A stretch of 13,692 bases of DNA from Syntrophobacteria bacterium. GTDB lineage: Bacteria > Desulfobacterota > Syntrophobacteria > JARFUL01. Of the stretch, positions 1 to 9,078 are shown in pieces; position 1 is the first letter of the stretch, and the number at the start of each line of letters is the position of its first letter. The notes beneath the pieces were generated by a model, which saw nothing but the letters and a program-made list of their open reading frames with translations, was not told the DNA's origin and made no database searches. The translations under genes and the position numbers were made by a program. Location: assembly GCA_029289015.1 (NCBI GenBank), contig JARFUL010000078.1:1-13692 (forward strand), read 5' to 3'.

Positions 1-8
1 GTTCTTGG

Positions 9-1525
<1,517 letters not shown>

Positions 1526-1526
<1 letters not shown>

Positions 1527-2077
1527 TAGACCCGTTCACCCCTCTTTAAAGATTCTTTAATGTTTAAAAGCTGCTGCTTTATGCTCCCGTCCAATACCAG
1601 GTCGCCCACCTGGGCCACAACTCCGCCGATGAGGTCGGGATCGACCTCCACCTCCATCTTGACGGTGAGCCCGGTGAGCTGCTCCAGAACTTTCCTCACC
1701 GCGTCCGCGTCGTCGTCGGAAAGCTCGGCCGCGGTCCTCACCTGGGCCCTGGCTATGTTTTCCATCTCGTCAATCAATATGTAGTAGATCTCGATGATTG
1801 TCTCCAAAAGAGGAAGCCGCCTCTTTTCCATCAGCAGGAGTACGAAGCGGCTTACTATAATGGGCATATCGAGCTTTTTGACAACCTCTTCGAGGACCTT
1901 CGTCCTCTCTTTCAGGGGATATATGGGGTTCATGAGCGCATCGTTCAGCGGCTCGTTCTCCTTGAGGAGCCCCATAAAATCGGCCAGAATCTGCCCGTAT
2001 TCCTTGTACCTGTCTTCTTCCTTGCCAAGGATTATGAGGGCCTTGGCATAACGCTTTGCCAGTATGCGGTTGGTCAC
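1526..2077 (-). CDS. atpH: F-type ATP synthase subunit delta (OSCP)
   Basis: A 183-residue delta subunit, the cap that joins the peripheral stalk (b and b') to the top of the alpha3beta3 head. The N-terminal helical-bundle domain starts with RYAKAL near residues 9-14. The conserved C-terminal OSCP signature, [20 protein letters not shown], lies at about residues 146-165, followed by a stalk-binding helix. The length is normal. The start is GTG at 2075-2077, chosen because a GGAGG lies 8 bases upstream inside the end of atpF and because the protein then starts as family members do ([14 protein letters not shown]). It follows atpF after 3 bases and overlaps atpA by one base. Within the operon it sits where delta sits in other proteobacteria. 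Nothing is missing. Confidence 0.96.
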
Positions 2078-2080
2078 TCT

Positions 2081-2743
2081 CTAAGCCTCCGCGCTCTTTT
2101 CTGAGAATTCTTTGATGAACCTCTTTTGGTCCTCTTCGGTGAAGTTCTCCTTGATCAGTTCTTCCGCGGCCTTGACGCAGAGCTCGGCCACCTCGGCCTT
2201 GAGAGACTCCTTGGCATCCTTTAGCTGCTGCTCCACCGCGAACTCGGCCTGCTGCTGGATGTGCTCCGCCTGGCGCTCCGCCTGCGCGATGATCGCGTCC
2301 TTCTCCCTCTTGCCCTCTTCCACGTACTCGTCCACGATCTTGGCCACCTCGTCCTCCAGGTTGGCCAGCTTGGCCTTGACCTCCTCGTACTGCTTCTGGG
2401 CCTCGGCCTTTTGCGCATCGAGCTCCTCGAGCTGGTTCTTGATGTTCTCGGTGCGCTCCTTGAAGAACTTCTTCGCGGGCTTCCTGAGGAGATAGACCAA
2501 AACCCCGACCAAAATAACGAAGTTCATGAACCGGTACAGGAGGTCGTACCACAAGTTCCTGCCGTGGCCCTCGGCCGCGGCCGCGTGCTCTGCCTCTCCC
2601 TCTACCGCCTCAAGGCCCTTCTTGGCTTCGTCGTGGGCCGCGTTGGTGGCAAGCGCGGTCCCGTAGGACGCGGCCAGGGCCGCAACCAAACAAAGAGCCG
2701 TCAATATCAAAAGGTTTCGACGCCTTTTAAGCAGTCGTGTCAT
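2081..2743 (-). CDS. atpF: F-type ATP synthase subunit b with N-terminal signal-like segment
   Basis: A 220-residue b subunit of the peripheral stalk. It has two hydrophobic segments: residues 11-31, after a basic MTRLLKRRRN start, which look like a signal peptide, and residues 68-86 (FMNFVILVGVLVYLLRKPA), the true membrane anchor. Between them lies an Ala/Glu/His-rich linker. After the anchor comes a long charged coiled coil (about 90-200) rich in Lys, Glu, Gln and Ala, as expected for the stalk. Typical b subunits are about 160 residues; the extra length here is the N-terminal leader, a form I associate with deltaproteobacterial b subunits. The ATG overlaps the atpX stop as TAATG, with GGGAGG 8 bases upstream. 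Whether the leader is cleaved cannot be seen from the sequence. Confidence 0.93.
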   Translation of the reverse strand: MTRLLKRRRNLLILTALCLVAALAASYGTALATNAAHDEAKKGLEAVEGEAEHAAAAEGHGRNLWYDLLYRFMNFVILVGVLVYLLRKPAKKFFKERTENIKNQLEELDAQKAEAQKQYEEVKAKLANLEDEVAKIVDEYVEEGKREKDAIIAQAERQAEHIQQQAEFAVEQQLKDAKESLKAEVAELCVKAAEELIKENFTEEDQKRFIKEFSEKSAEA

Positions 2744-3168
2744 TAGATGGACCTCCCGAGGATCTTCTCCGTGACCTCAACGGAGAAGGCTTTTACTTGC
2801 TCCGACAGCTGGGAGCGGGCCACGTCCATGTCCTTTTTGATGGCCGCGATTATATCCTTGAGCCACTGCTCGGACTTCTTGTTCTCCCCTTCGATGATCT
2901 CCCTCTCCCGGGCGTACCCCTCTTCCTTCAGCTCCTGGAGCTTCTCGTAACCATCCTTGCGGGCCCTCGCGATATTGTGCTCGAAATCGGCCAGCGCACC
3001 GGCCCTCTTCTCCTGGGACGACTCAATGTCCCCGGTGAGTCCGTCGACCTTCTCTTTACGCTCGGCTAAAATCTTCCTGATGGGTCTGTAGAGGATGGCA
3101 TTAAGGATGAAAATGAGGAGTAAGAAGTTAATCATTTGCACCCAGAGGGTTATGTTGATGTCCAGCAT
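2743..3168 (-). CDS. atpX: F-type ATP synthase subunit b' (second b-type subunit)
   Basis: A 141-residue second b-type subunit that would pair with AtpF as a heterodimeric peripheral stalk. It begins with one membrane anchor (WVQMINFLLLIFILNAILY, residues 9-27), has the usual YRPIRKIL segment right after it, and continues as a coiled coil to the C-terminal VTEKILGRSI. Unlike AtpF it has no signal-like leader. The start at 3166-3168 is supported by AAGGAGGAG, about 9 bases upstream. It is the first gene of the ATP synthase operon, which runs b'-b-delta-alpha with no a or c gene in front, so the a and c genes must lie elsewhere, as in Geobacter-like genomes. It is named atpX or atpF' in different annotations; the b/b' assignment is firm, the symbol less so. 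Confidence 0.92.
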   Translation of the reverse strand: MLDINITLWVQMINFLLLIFILNAILYRPIRKILAERKEKVDGLTGDIESSQEKRAGALADFEHNIARARKDGYEKLQELKEEGYAREREIIEGENKKSEQWLKDIIAAIKKDMDVARSQLSEQVKAFSVEVTEKILGRSI

Positions 3169-3373
3169 CTGCCGGCTCCTCCTTCATAATCCTTGGTTGG
3201 GATAATGTAATAAATTACGCAAAAACCGTTTTCGCAGATCGCCTGAAACCCGGCCATTACGGTCTACGAGGCTATTCTGGAAACGGTCTCATCCCTGAAT
3301 GAGGATTTTTATCACAAAGTTCTAACTGTTGCAAGAAAAAAGCAAAAAGAATCACAATTGCCCAGGAATCCGC
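3169..3373 (-). other. rodA-atpX intergenic region and atp leader
   Basis: No coding sequence was found in these 205 bases. Besides the candidate promoter, there is a small hairpin (CTCAT / ATGAG, 3288-3303) close to the predicted transcript start. Near the start codon, the minus-strand leader carries short inverted repeats such as GTAAT / ATTAC. No convincing rho-independent terminator for rodA was seen: T-rich patches occur near 3335-3355, but only a 5-bp stem precedes them. The rod-shape and ATP synthase operons may therefore be joined by read-through. Confidence 0.5.
3306..3334 (-). promoter_or_regulatory. Candidate sigma70-type promoter of the atp operon
   Basis: Read on the minus strand, a -35-like TTGCAA (3329-3334) is separated by exactly 17 bases from a -10-like TAAAAA (3306-3311). 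Initiation near 3299 would give an mRNA leader of about 130 bases before atpX. It lies in a 205-base gene-free stretch between rodA and atpX, the only sizeable gap before the ATP synthase genes. Both boxes match the consensus at 4 of 6 positions. Read-through from rodA is an alternative source of transcript. Confidence 0.4.
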
Positions 3374-4480
3374 TTATTTCCTACAAAAAATGAACTTTCT
3401 CATCCCGATGTTCAGGACCAGCCCGAGGCCCAATAAAGTGACCGTAGCGCTGGAACCTCCGAAGGATATCAGCGGTAGCGGTATGCCCACCACGGGAAGG
3501 AGCCCCAGCACCATGCCGATGTTGATGAAGACCTGCCAGAAGACCATCGCGGCCACCCCCACCGCGACGAAGGAGCCGAAGGGGTCCCTGGCCCTTCTCG
3601 CGATGTTGAGGCAGGAGATTATAAGGAGGTAGAAGAGCGCGAGGACTACCACCCCGCCCACGAAACCCCACTCCTCCGCCAACAGTGAGAAGATGAAATC
3701 GGTGTGGTGCTCGGGGAGGAACTTGAGGTGGGACTGGGTTCCCTTGAGGAAGCCCTTGCCCCAAAAGCCTCCGGAGCCCACCGCTATCTTGGACTGGATC
3801 AGGTGGTAGCCCGCGCCCAGGGGATCGCGGCCCGGGTCGAAGAGGGTGAGGATCCTCTCCTTCTGGTAGTCCTTCAGGAAGAAGAAGACTATGGGCATAA
3901 AGGAGAGCCCGAGCCCCGAAAGGAGGATGAGCGCCTGGGTGTGGACCCCCGCGAAGATCAGCATTGAGCCCGCGATGAGAAGGAACAGGAACGTGGTCCC
4001 GAGATCCGGCTGCCGGACCACCAGGGCCATGGCCGCGACAGCCAGCGCGGCCGGAACAGCCAGCTCCCTGAGCCTCAGCCCGCCCTTGGGCACCCCCTGG
4101 GCCAGGTATTTGGCGAGGAAAAATATGAGGCCCAGCTTCATGATCTCCGAGGGCTGGAACACGAGCTTTCCCAGCGCGAGCCACCTCCGGGAGCCCCCCG
4201 CGCTCCTGCCGAAGATCAAAACCGCGACCAAAAGGACAAGGCACAGCCCGAAGATCAGCGCGGACCCCCTCTCCAGGTGGCTGTAGTCGAAGAGGATGGC
4301 CACGAACAAAAGCAGGTAGCCGAACATGAGGGAGTGGACCTGGCTGTAGAACATGGCCTTCTTCACGCCCCCCACGGTGCTCAGCCCGGAGTAGAGGTTC
4401 AGGAGCCCGCTTGCGGTCAAGAGCAGCACGCAAAACAGCAGGACCCAGTCGAAGTTCTGTATCAGCCTGCGGTCTATCAT
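3374..4480 (-). CDS. rodA: Peptidoglycan glycosyltransferase RodA (SEDS family)
   Basis: A 368-residue SEDS-family membrane protein that polymerises lipid II into glycan strands during cell elongation, working as a pair with PBP2. Hydrophobic segments run through the whole protein, consistent with about ten membrane spans. Family motifs visible are FQPSEIMKLGL (108-118), RQPDLGTT (156-163), the loop LPEHHTDFIFSLLAEE (255-270), whose D261 corresponds to the aspartate essential in other SEDS proteins, and the C-terminal PLPLISFGGSS (334-344). The length is normal for RodA, which together with the mreBCD-mrdA context separates it from FtsW. The ATG overlaps the mrdA stop as ATGA (4477-4480), so it is probably translationally coupled. 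It is the last gene of the rod-shape operon; no clear terminator follows. Confidence 0.96.
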   Translation of the reverse strand: MIDRRLIQNFDWVLLFCVLLLTASGLLNLYSGLSTVGGVKKAMFYSQVHSLMFGYLLLFVAILFDYSHLERGSALIFGLCLVLLVAVLIFGRSAGGSRRWLALGKLVFQPSEIMKLGLIFFLAKYLAQGVPKGGLRLRELAVPAALAVAAMALVVRQPDLGTTFLFLLIAGSMLIFAGVHTQALILLSGLGLSFMPIVFFFLKDYQKERILTLFDPGRDPLGAGYHLIQSKIAVGSGGFWGKGFLKGTQSHLKFLPEHHTDFIFSLLAEEWGFVGGVVVLALFYLLIISCLNIARRARDPFGSFVAVGVAAMVFWQVFINIGMVLGLLPVVGIPLPLISFGGSSATVTLLGLGLVLNIGMRKFIFCRK

Positions 4481-6315
4481 GTCTTCTCTTTGGCGCGTCT
4501 GGTCTTGAGGTATGCCTTGAGCACCTCGCGAACCACCGGCGCGGCCGCGGTCCCGCCGTGGCCGCCGTGCTCTATTACGCAGGCCACCACCACCTCCGGG
4601 CTCTCCGCGGGCCCGTAGGCCACGAACAGGGCGTGGTCCCTCATCTCGAAGCTAACCTCCTCGTCCCCCTCCTCGGACACGCCACTCACCACCTGCGCGG
4701 TACCGGTCTTGCCCGCGACGGTGAACCCCGGTATCCGGGCCCTCCATCCCGTGCCCCTCAGGCCGTTCACCACCCCCACCAGGGCATCCCTCATGAAAGT
4801 GAGGGTCTTCTCGGAGATGCCCAGCGGCCTGGAAGGCACCACGGGCATAACCTCCTCGCCTCCCCTGGGCGAGTATACCTTGGACACCACCCTCGGCCTC
4901 ACCACCCGCCCGGTGGCCAGGGCCCCGCACATCACCGCGATCTGGATGGGGGTTGTGAGCACGAATCCCTGGCCGATGCCGGTGTTCAGGGTCTCCCCCT
5001 TCATCCAGGGGGTCCCGAACCTCCTGAGCTTCCAGCTCTTCGTGGGCACAAGCCCGGGGGCCTCCTTGGCCAGGGGGAAGCCGGTGGGCTCTCCCAGGCC
5101 GAACTTCCTCGCGTACTGCGCGATCGCGTCCACGCCCAGGTCTTCGGCCAGCCGGTAGAAGTAGACGTCGCAGGACTGGACTATGGCCTGGCGGAGGTTC
5201 ATCCTTCCGTGGCCCTTCTTGCGCCAGCACCTGTAGACCCTTCTCCCCAGCCTGTACTCCCCGGTGCACACCGTGCTCCTCTGGGGGGTGGCCACCCCGA
5301 GCTCCAGGGCCGCGGCCGCGATAACAACCTTGAAGACCGAGCCCGGCGGATACTGGCCCTGGACCGCCCTGTTCTGGAGAGGATGGCTCTTGTCGTTGAT
5401 CAGGCTCTTCCACTCCTCAGGGGAGAACCCTCTCACGAACTTCTCCTGGTCAAAGGTGGGCCCGGACGCGAGCGCGAGGATGTCCCCGTTGTTCACGTCC
5501 ATCGCGACCACCGCGCCGTACTTTCCGGCCAGCGCCTGTTGCGCGGTCTTCTGGAGCTTGGAGTCCAGGGTGAGATACACGTCCTTTCCGGGCACCGGAT
5601 CCACCGAGGAGAGCACCTTCCTCCTTCTGCCCGCGGCGTCCACCTCTTTCTGGACCCCGCCCCGTATCCCCCTGAGCATGGGCTCCATGAACCTCTCCGC
5701 CCCGGACTTGCCCACCAGCTCCCCCACCTTGTAGGAGTCGAACATGTCGGTGTCGAGCTCGGACTCGCTCACCTCGCCCAGGTACCCCAGAAGGTGCGAC
5801 GCGAACTTGCCCTGGGGATAGCTCCTCTTGGGCTCGGTCATGACCACCACCCCGGGAAGCTCGTACCGGCGGGTCTCCACCATGACCATCTCCTCCCAGT
5901 CCATGTAGGGGTGTATGACCACGGGGAGGAACCTCGGGAGCCCCCGCTTCTTGGCACTGGCCAGTTTATCGAGGATCTCCGTCTCATCCAGGCCCACCAG
6001 CCCGGAAAGGGTCTTGGCCACCGCTTTGGGGTCCTTCACGTCTTCGGGGATAATGGCCAGGTTGAACGCGGCCCAGTTGCCCACCAGGAGCTCACCGTAG
6101 CGGTTCAGGATGAGCCCCCTGGGCGGGGGGATGTCGTCGAACCGGATGCGGTTGTTCTCCGAGAGGAACGCGAATTCGCCGCCCCGGTTTATCTGGAGGT
6201 CCCAGAGCCTGAGCAAGAGAATGAAGAAGACCACGGCCAAAATGGTGGCTATGCGGCTGTACTTCCGCTTCTGCTCCTCCAGCTCTCCGGCTCCGAATAG
6301 ATCAAAGGGCTTCAT
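4477..6315 (-). CDS. mrdA: Penicillin-binding protein 2 (peptidoglycan D,D-transpeptidase)
   Basis: A 612-residue class B PBP that cross-links peptidoglycan on the periplasmic face during elongation. It is anchored by one membrane segment (residues 21-39), followed by a pedestal/dimerisation domain starting with the PPPRGLI motif (63-69), then the transpeptidase domain. The catalytic motifs are complete: SVFK at 326-329 (nucleophile S326), SCD at 381-383 as the SxN equivalent, and KTGT at 536-539. The YRCWRKKGHG segment (361-370) is typical of elongation PBP2 rather than PBP3. I start at the ATG 6313-6315, two bases after the mreD stop. The frame stays open upstream to 6561, but those 82 codons lie inside mreD and read as Gly/Pro-rich noise. 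The Shine-Dalgarno is weak, suggesting coupling to mreD. It overlaps rodA by 4 bases. Confidence 0.96.
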   Translation of the reverse strand: MKPFDLFGAGELEEQKRKYSRIATILAVVFFILLLRLWDLQINRGGEFAFLSENNRIRFDDIPPPRGLILNRYGELLVGNWAAFNLAIIPEDVKDPKAVAKTLSGLVGLDETEILDKLASAKKRGLPRFLPVVIHPYMDWEEMVMVETRRYELPGVVVMTEPKRSYPQGKFASHLLGYLGEVSESELDTDMFDSYKVGELVGKSGAERFMEPMLRGIRGGVQKEVDAAGRRRKVLSSVDPVPGKDVYLTLDSKLQKTAQQALAGKYGAVVAMDVNNGDILALASGPTFDQEKFVRGFSPEEWKSLINDKSHPLQNRAVQGQYPPGSVFKVVIAAAALELGVATPQRSTVCTGEYRLGRRVYRCWRKKGHGRMNLRQAIVQSCDVYFYRLAEDLGVDAIAQYARKFGLGEPTGFPLAKEAPGLVPTKSWKLRRFGTPWMKGETLNTGIGQGFVLTTPIQIAVMCGALATGRVVRPRVVSKVYSPRGGEEVMPVVPSRPLGISEKTLTFMRDALVGVVNGLRGTGWRARIPGFTVAGKTGTAQVVSGVSEEGDEEVSFEMRDHALFVAYGPAESPEVVVACVIEHGGHGGTAAAPVVREVLKAYLKTRRAKEKT

Positions 6316-6317
6316 CG

Positions 6318-6803
6318 CTACCCACCCAGACCCTCCAGGGGACGGAACTTCTCGTATAGGTAGTACATGAGGAGTCCCCCCAGGCCGAGAAGGGCCGCCT
6401 GGGAGAAGACCCAAAATATGTTCGGGGGCAGAAACACCCGCCACCCCACCACGTCCCTGGCCATGACCATGCCCTCGCCCAGGCCCAGGACGAGGAGTAT
6501 TCCCCCCATCCTGAGGGGGGTGTTGAGCTCCAGCCTCCTGTTCACGCTTCTCACCACCCACCCCGAGGCCCAGTAGTAGATCATGTGGGTTCCGAAGGGC
6601 ACGTTGGACACGGTGTCCGAGAGCGCGCCGAGGAAGAGCGCGATGAAGGTCGCGGGACCCGGCGGCTTCAGCGCCGCGACAAAGACGGATATGAGAAGAA
6701 GCCAGTCCGCCTTGAGAAAGACCGGCATGTACCGGGCCAGAACAGTGGTCTCGATGAGAAGAGCCACAACCCCCACAGCCGCGGTGGCAAGGTAGAAAAC
6801 CAT
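6318..6803 (-). CDS. mreD: Rod shape-determining protein MreD
   Basis: A 161-residue integral membrane protein of the elongasome, linking MreC to the inner membrane synthesis machinery. Sequence conservation in this family is low, so the call rests on size (about 160 residues is usual), on about five hydrophobic segments (roughly 3-21, 34-44, 51-63, 101-112 and 130-149), on the GALSDTVSNVPFGTH stretch (59-73), which resembles the conserved loop G-x-x-x-D near the third segment of MreD, and above all on its place between mreC and mrdA. The ATG at 6801-6803 is 4 bases after the mreC stop, with GGAAGGG about 10 bases upstream. No defect is seen. Confidence 0.9.
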   Translation of the reverse strand: MVFYLATAAVGVVALLIETTVLARYMPVFLKADWLLLISVFVAALKPPGPATFIALFLGALSDTVSNVPFGTHMIYYWASGWVVRSVNRRLELNTPLRMGGILLVLGLGEGMVMARDVVGWRVFLPPNIFWVFSQAALLGLGGLLMYYLYEKFRPLEGLGG

Positions 6804-6807
6804 TGAA

Positions 6808-7635
6808 TCAGAACCCTTCCAGTTCCTTGGGGTTCCCCATAAAGACCAGCACCTCCTCCAGCCTGGCCAGGTCGACCCTGGGCTCCACCTTCACCCTCTT
6901 GAAGAGCCTGGCCCTGCGTTTGTCCGCCTCCACCACCCGGCCTATGATTATCCCCTTGGGAAATATCCCGCCCAACGCGGAGGTCACCACCAGGTCGCCC
7001 TTCTCAACGTTGAGGGTCTGCTCCACGTATTTCAGCTCCAGCTCCCCCCCGCCGGAGCCCACCACCAGGCCCCGGGCCCGGGTGCGCTGGACCACCCCTC
7101 CCACCGCGGAGTTGGGGTCCGTGATGAGAAGGACCTTGGAGTAGTTGGACGAGACCTTCACCACCCTGCCCACCACCCCGGCCGCGGAGACCACCCCCAC
7201 GCCGGGCCTGATCCCCTGGTCTGAGCCCTTGTTTATCACCGCGGTCCTGATCCACGCGGAGGGGTCTATGGCCATGACTTCCGCGGGCACGGTGGCAAAG
7301 GGGTAGCGGCTCTTGAAGTCTAAAAGGCGGCGGAGGCGGTCGTTGGCCATCTCAAGCTCCTTGAGACGGCTCTTGTCCTCCTCGGTCCCGGCCAGCTCCT
7401 CCTTGAGGCGCTGGTTCTCGTCCTTGAGCTGCACCAGGTGGATATAGCGGTCCCACACGCCGAGGACAAAGTCGCTGGTTGAGTTGATGAGTCTCTGGAA
7501 GGGGCCGGTGGCCTCCACCACCGCCTTCTCGGCAAGGGTCATCTCCCCGGGCCCTCCCGTGTATAAAAGGAGCAGGACCACAAGGGCGATAAGTATGACA
7601 AGGCCCAGATAGGGCCTGGAAGTAAGCCTCCTCAC
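6808..7635 (-). CDS. mreC: Cell shape-determining protein MreC
   Basis: A 275-residue protein with one N-terminal membrane anchor (residues 10-25), a coiled coil rich in Leu, Glu, Lys and Arg (about 68-108) and a periplasmic two-lobed beta domain (about 115-270). Conserved MreC text includes INKGSDQGIRPGVGVV (134-149) and TSALGGIFPKGIIIG (217-231). It bridges MreB/RodZ inside the cell to PBP2-RodA outside. The start is GTG at 7633-7635 (giving VRRLTSRPYLG), which places the anchor at the right distance from the N-terminus; there is no in-frame start just upstream and the GGGGG ahead of it is only a weak ribosome site. It follows mreB after a 48-base gap and precedes mreD by 4 bases. Confidence 0.94.
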   Translation of the reverse strand: MRRLTSRPYLGLVILIALVVLLLLYTGGPGEMTLAEKAVVEATGPFQRLINSTSDFVLGVWDRYIHLVQLKDENQRLKEELAGTEEDKSRLKELEMANDRLRRLLDFKSRYPFATVPAEVMAIDPSAWIRTAVINKGSDQGIRPGVGVVSAAGVVGRVVKVSSNYSKVLLITDPNSAVGGVVQRTRARGLVVGSGGGELELKYVEQTLNVEKGDLVVTSALGGIFPKGIIIGRVVEADKRRARLFKRVKVEPRVDLARLEEVLVFMGNPKELEGF

Positions 7636-7683
7636 GGACGACCCCCGATACGGGACCTTTGGGTTGCGAAGCGGTGTGAGGGC

Positions 7684-8772
<1,089 letters not shown>

Positions 8773-8774
8773 CT

Positions 8775-8803
8775 ATCATAGACTAAGGATATATTGATAT
8801 CAA
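8775..8803 (-). promoter_or_regulatory. Strong sigma70-type promoter of the mreBCD-mrdA-rodA operon
   Basis: On the minus strand TTGATA (8798-8803) and TATGAT (8775-8780) are separated by 17 bases, each matching the consensus at 5 of 6 positions. A transcript start near 8768 gives a leader of about 53 bases. Directly upstream (8804-8840) the DNA is almost pure A/T, like an UP element that contacts the RNA polymerase alpha subunit, in sharp contrast to the GC-rich surroundings. Confidence 0.7.
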
Positions 8804-8825
8804 AATCAATAATAAAATCAATAAA
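8802..8825. repeat. Short A/T tandem repeat upstream of the mreB promoter
   Basis: Two adjacent 12-base units, AAAATCAATAAT (8802-8813) and AAAATCAATAAA (8814-8825), differ only in the last base. They overlap the first bases of the -35 box and extend into the putative UP element. They could phase A-tracts for bending or simply be low-complexity sequence. Confidence 0.6.
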
Positions 8826-8873
8826 TAAAAATTATCGGAAACCAAAAGCCCCAAACTTTTCATACCTGAAAGC

Positions 8874-8898
8874 CGGCAATTGAGGACCCTGATTGCCG
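8874..8898. repeat. Inverted repeat (7-bp arms) in the mreB-serC gap
   Basis: CGGCAAT (8874-8880) and ATTGCCG (8892-8898) are perfect inverse complements around an 11-base spacer. The site is about 70 bases upstream of the mreB -35 box, on the far side of the A/T-rich tract. It could be a regulator site or a hairpin. There is no U-tract, so it is not a standard terminator. Confidence 0.5.
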
Positions 8899-8911
8899 TA
8901 TATCGGTAAAA

Positions 8912-8921
8912 ATAACGTTAT
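8912..8921. repeat. Perfect 10-bp palindrome ATAACGTTAT
   Basis: The palindrome ATAACGTTAT is followed by two GTTATA copies (8917-8922 and 8930-8935) spaced 13 bases apart. It lies between the inverted repeat at 8874-8898 and the candidate plus-strand RNA, and could be an operator or part of a plus-strand promoter region. No good -35/-10 pair was found in this orientation. Confidence 0.35.
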
Positions 8922-8942
8922 ACCAACAGGTTATATTGCCAA

Positions 8943-9038
8943 GGCCCAGGCATCACCCCCCTTCCCGGCCCCATGCCGAATGCTTTGCCGAAACATGCGG
9001 GTGACGCGAGGCTAAAAGGGGGCCCCGCTATTTTTTTT
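8943..9038 (+). ncRNA. Candidate small structured RNA on the plus strand
   Basis: This roughly 95-base stretch has no protein gene and ends in a terminator-like structure oriented on the plus strand, opposite to all neighbouring genes. A long stem can form between GCATCACCC (8950-8958) and GGGTGACGC (8999-9007), with one mismatch. The enclosed part has two TGCCGAA copies (8974-8980, 8986-8992). The main stem shares bases 9006-9007 with the terminator stem. I do not recognise it as 5S, SRP RNA, 6S or a known riboswitch. The promoter is unclear: A/T-rich boxes lie at 8917-8936 without a good -35. Boundaries are approximate and its existence is an inference. Confidence 0.3.
9006..9038 (+). terminator. 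Rho-independent terminator, plus-strand direction
   Basis: The stem GCGAGGCT / GGCCCCGC (9006-9013 with 9021-9028, one A-C mismatch and one G-U pair) is followed by TA and eight T residues (9031-9038). The U-tract is on the plus strand only, so it would stop transcripts running toward the 3' end of serC. No plus-strand protein gene lies before it. Confidence 0.55.
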
Positions 9039-9039
9039 C

Positions 9040-9073
9040 AGGGCAAACACCCCCGGTCCCCCAAACCGGCCCT
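9040..9073 (-). repeat. Two-part hairpin just after serC
   Basis: AGGGC (9040-9044) can pair with GCCCT (9069-9073), and inside it CGGT (9054-9057) with ACCG (9065-9068). It begins 5 bases past the serC stop in the direction of serC transcription. On that strand the run that follows is eight A, not U, so it is not an intrinsic terminator for serC, but may protect the 3' end of the message. Confidence 0.45.
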
Positions 9074-9078
9074 CTCCT

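Noticed and set aside
3335..3376. T-rich stretch after rodA as a terminator
   Set aside because: Only a 5-bp stem (AGGAA/TTCCT) can form, and the T-runs are separated from it by more than 10 bases.
4411..6300. A 629-codon open frame on the plus strand opposite mrdA and rodA
   Set aside because: It mirrors the real genes with complete catalytic motifs on the other strand, its product is a Pro/Gly/His/Arg-rich low-complexity chain, and no ribosome site was seen. Long antisense frames are expected in GC-rich DNA.
6316..6561. Upstream extension of PBP2 by 82 residues
   Set aside because: The extension is inside mreD in another frame and reads as Gly/Pro-rich noise. The ATG at 6313-6315 puts the membrane anchor at the usual distance from the N-terminus.
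8969..8980. The 12-base match CCCCATGCCGAA to a conserved part of 5S rRNA
   Set aside because: The rest of the surrounding sequence does not fit the 5S helices or length, and there are no rRNA neighbours. A chance match is the simplest reading.
8960..9000. GGCCGGGAAGG on the minus strand, reminiscent of the SRP RNA apical loop
   Set aside because: The essential GGAAGCAGCC loop continuation is missing and the flanks do not form the long SRP hairpin.
9036..9060. CAGGGCAAAC resembling the start of a GEMM-I c-di-GMP riboswitch
   Set aside because: The following conserved GGGACGCAAAGCC core is absent in this stretch, and the bases take part in the hairpin after serC.
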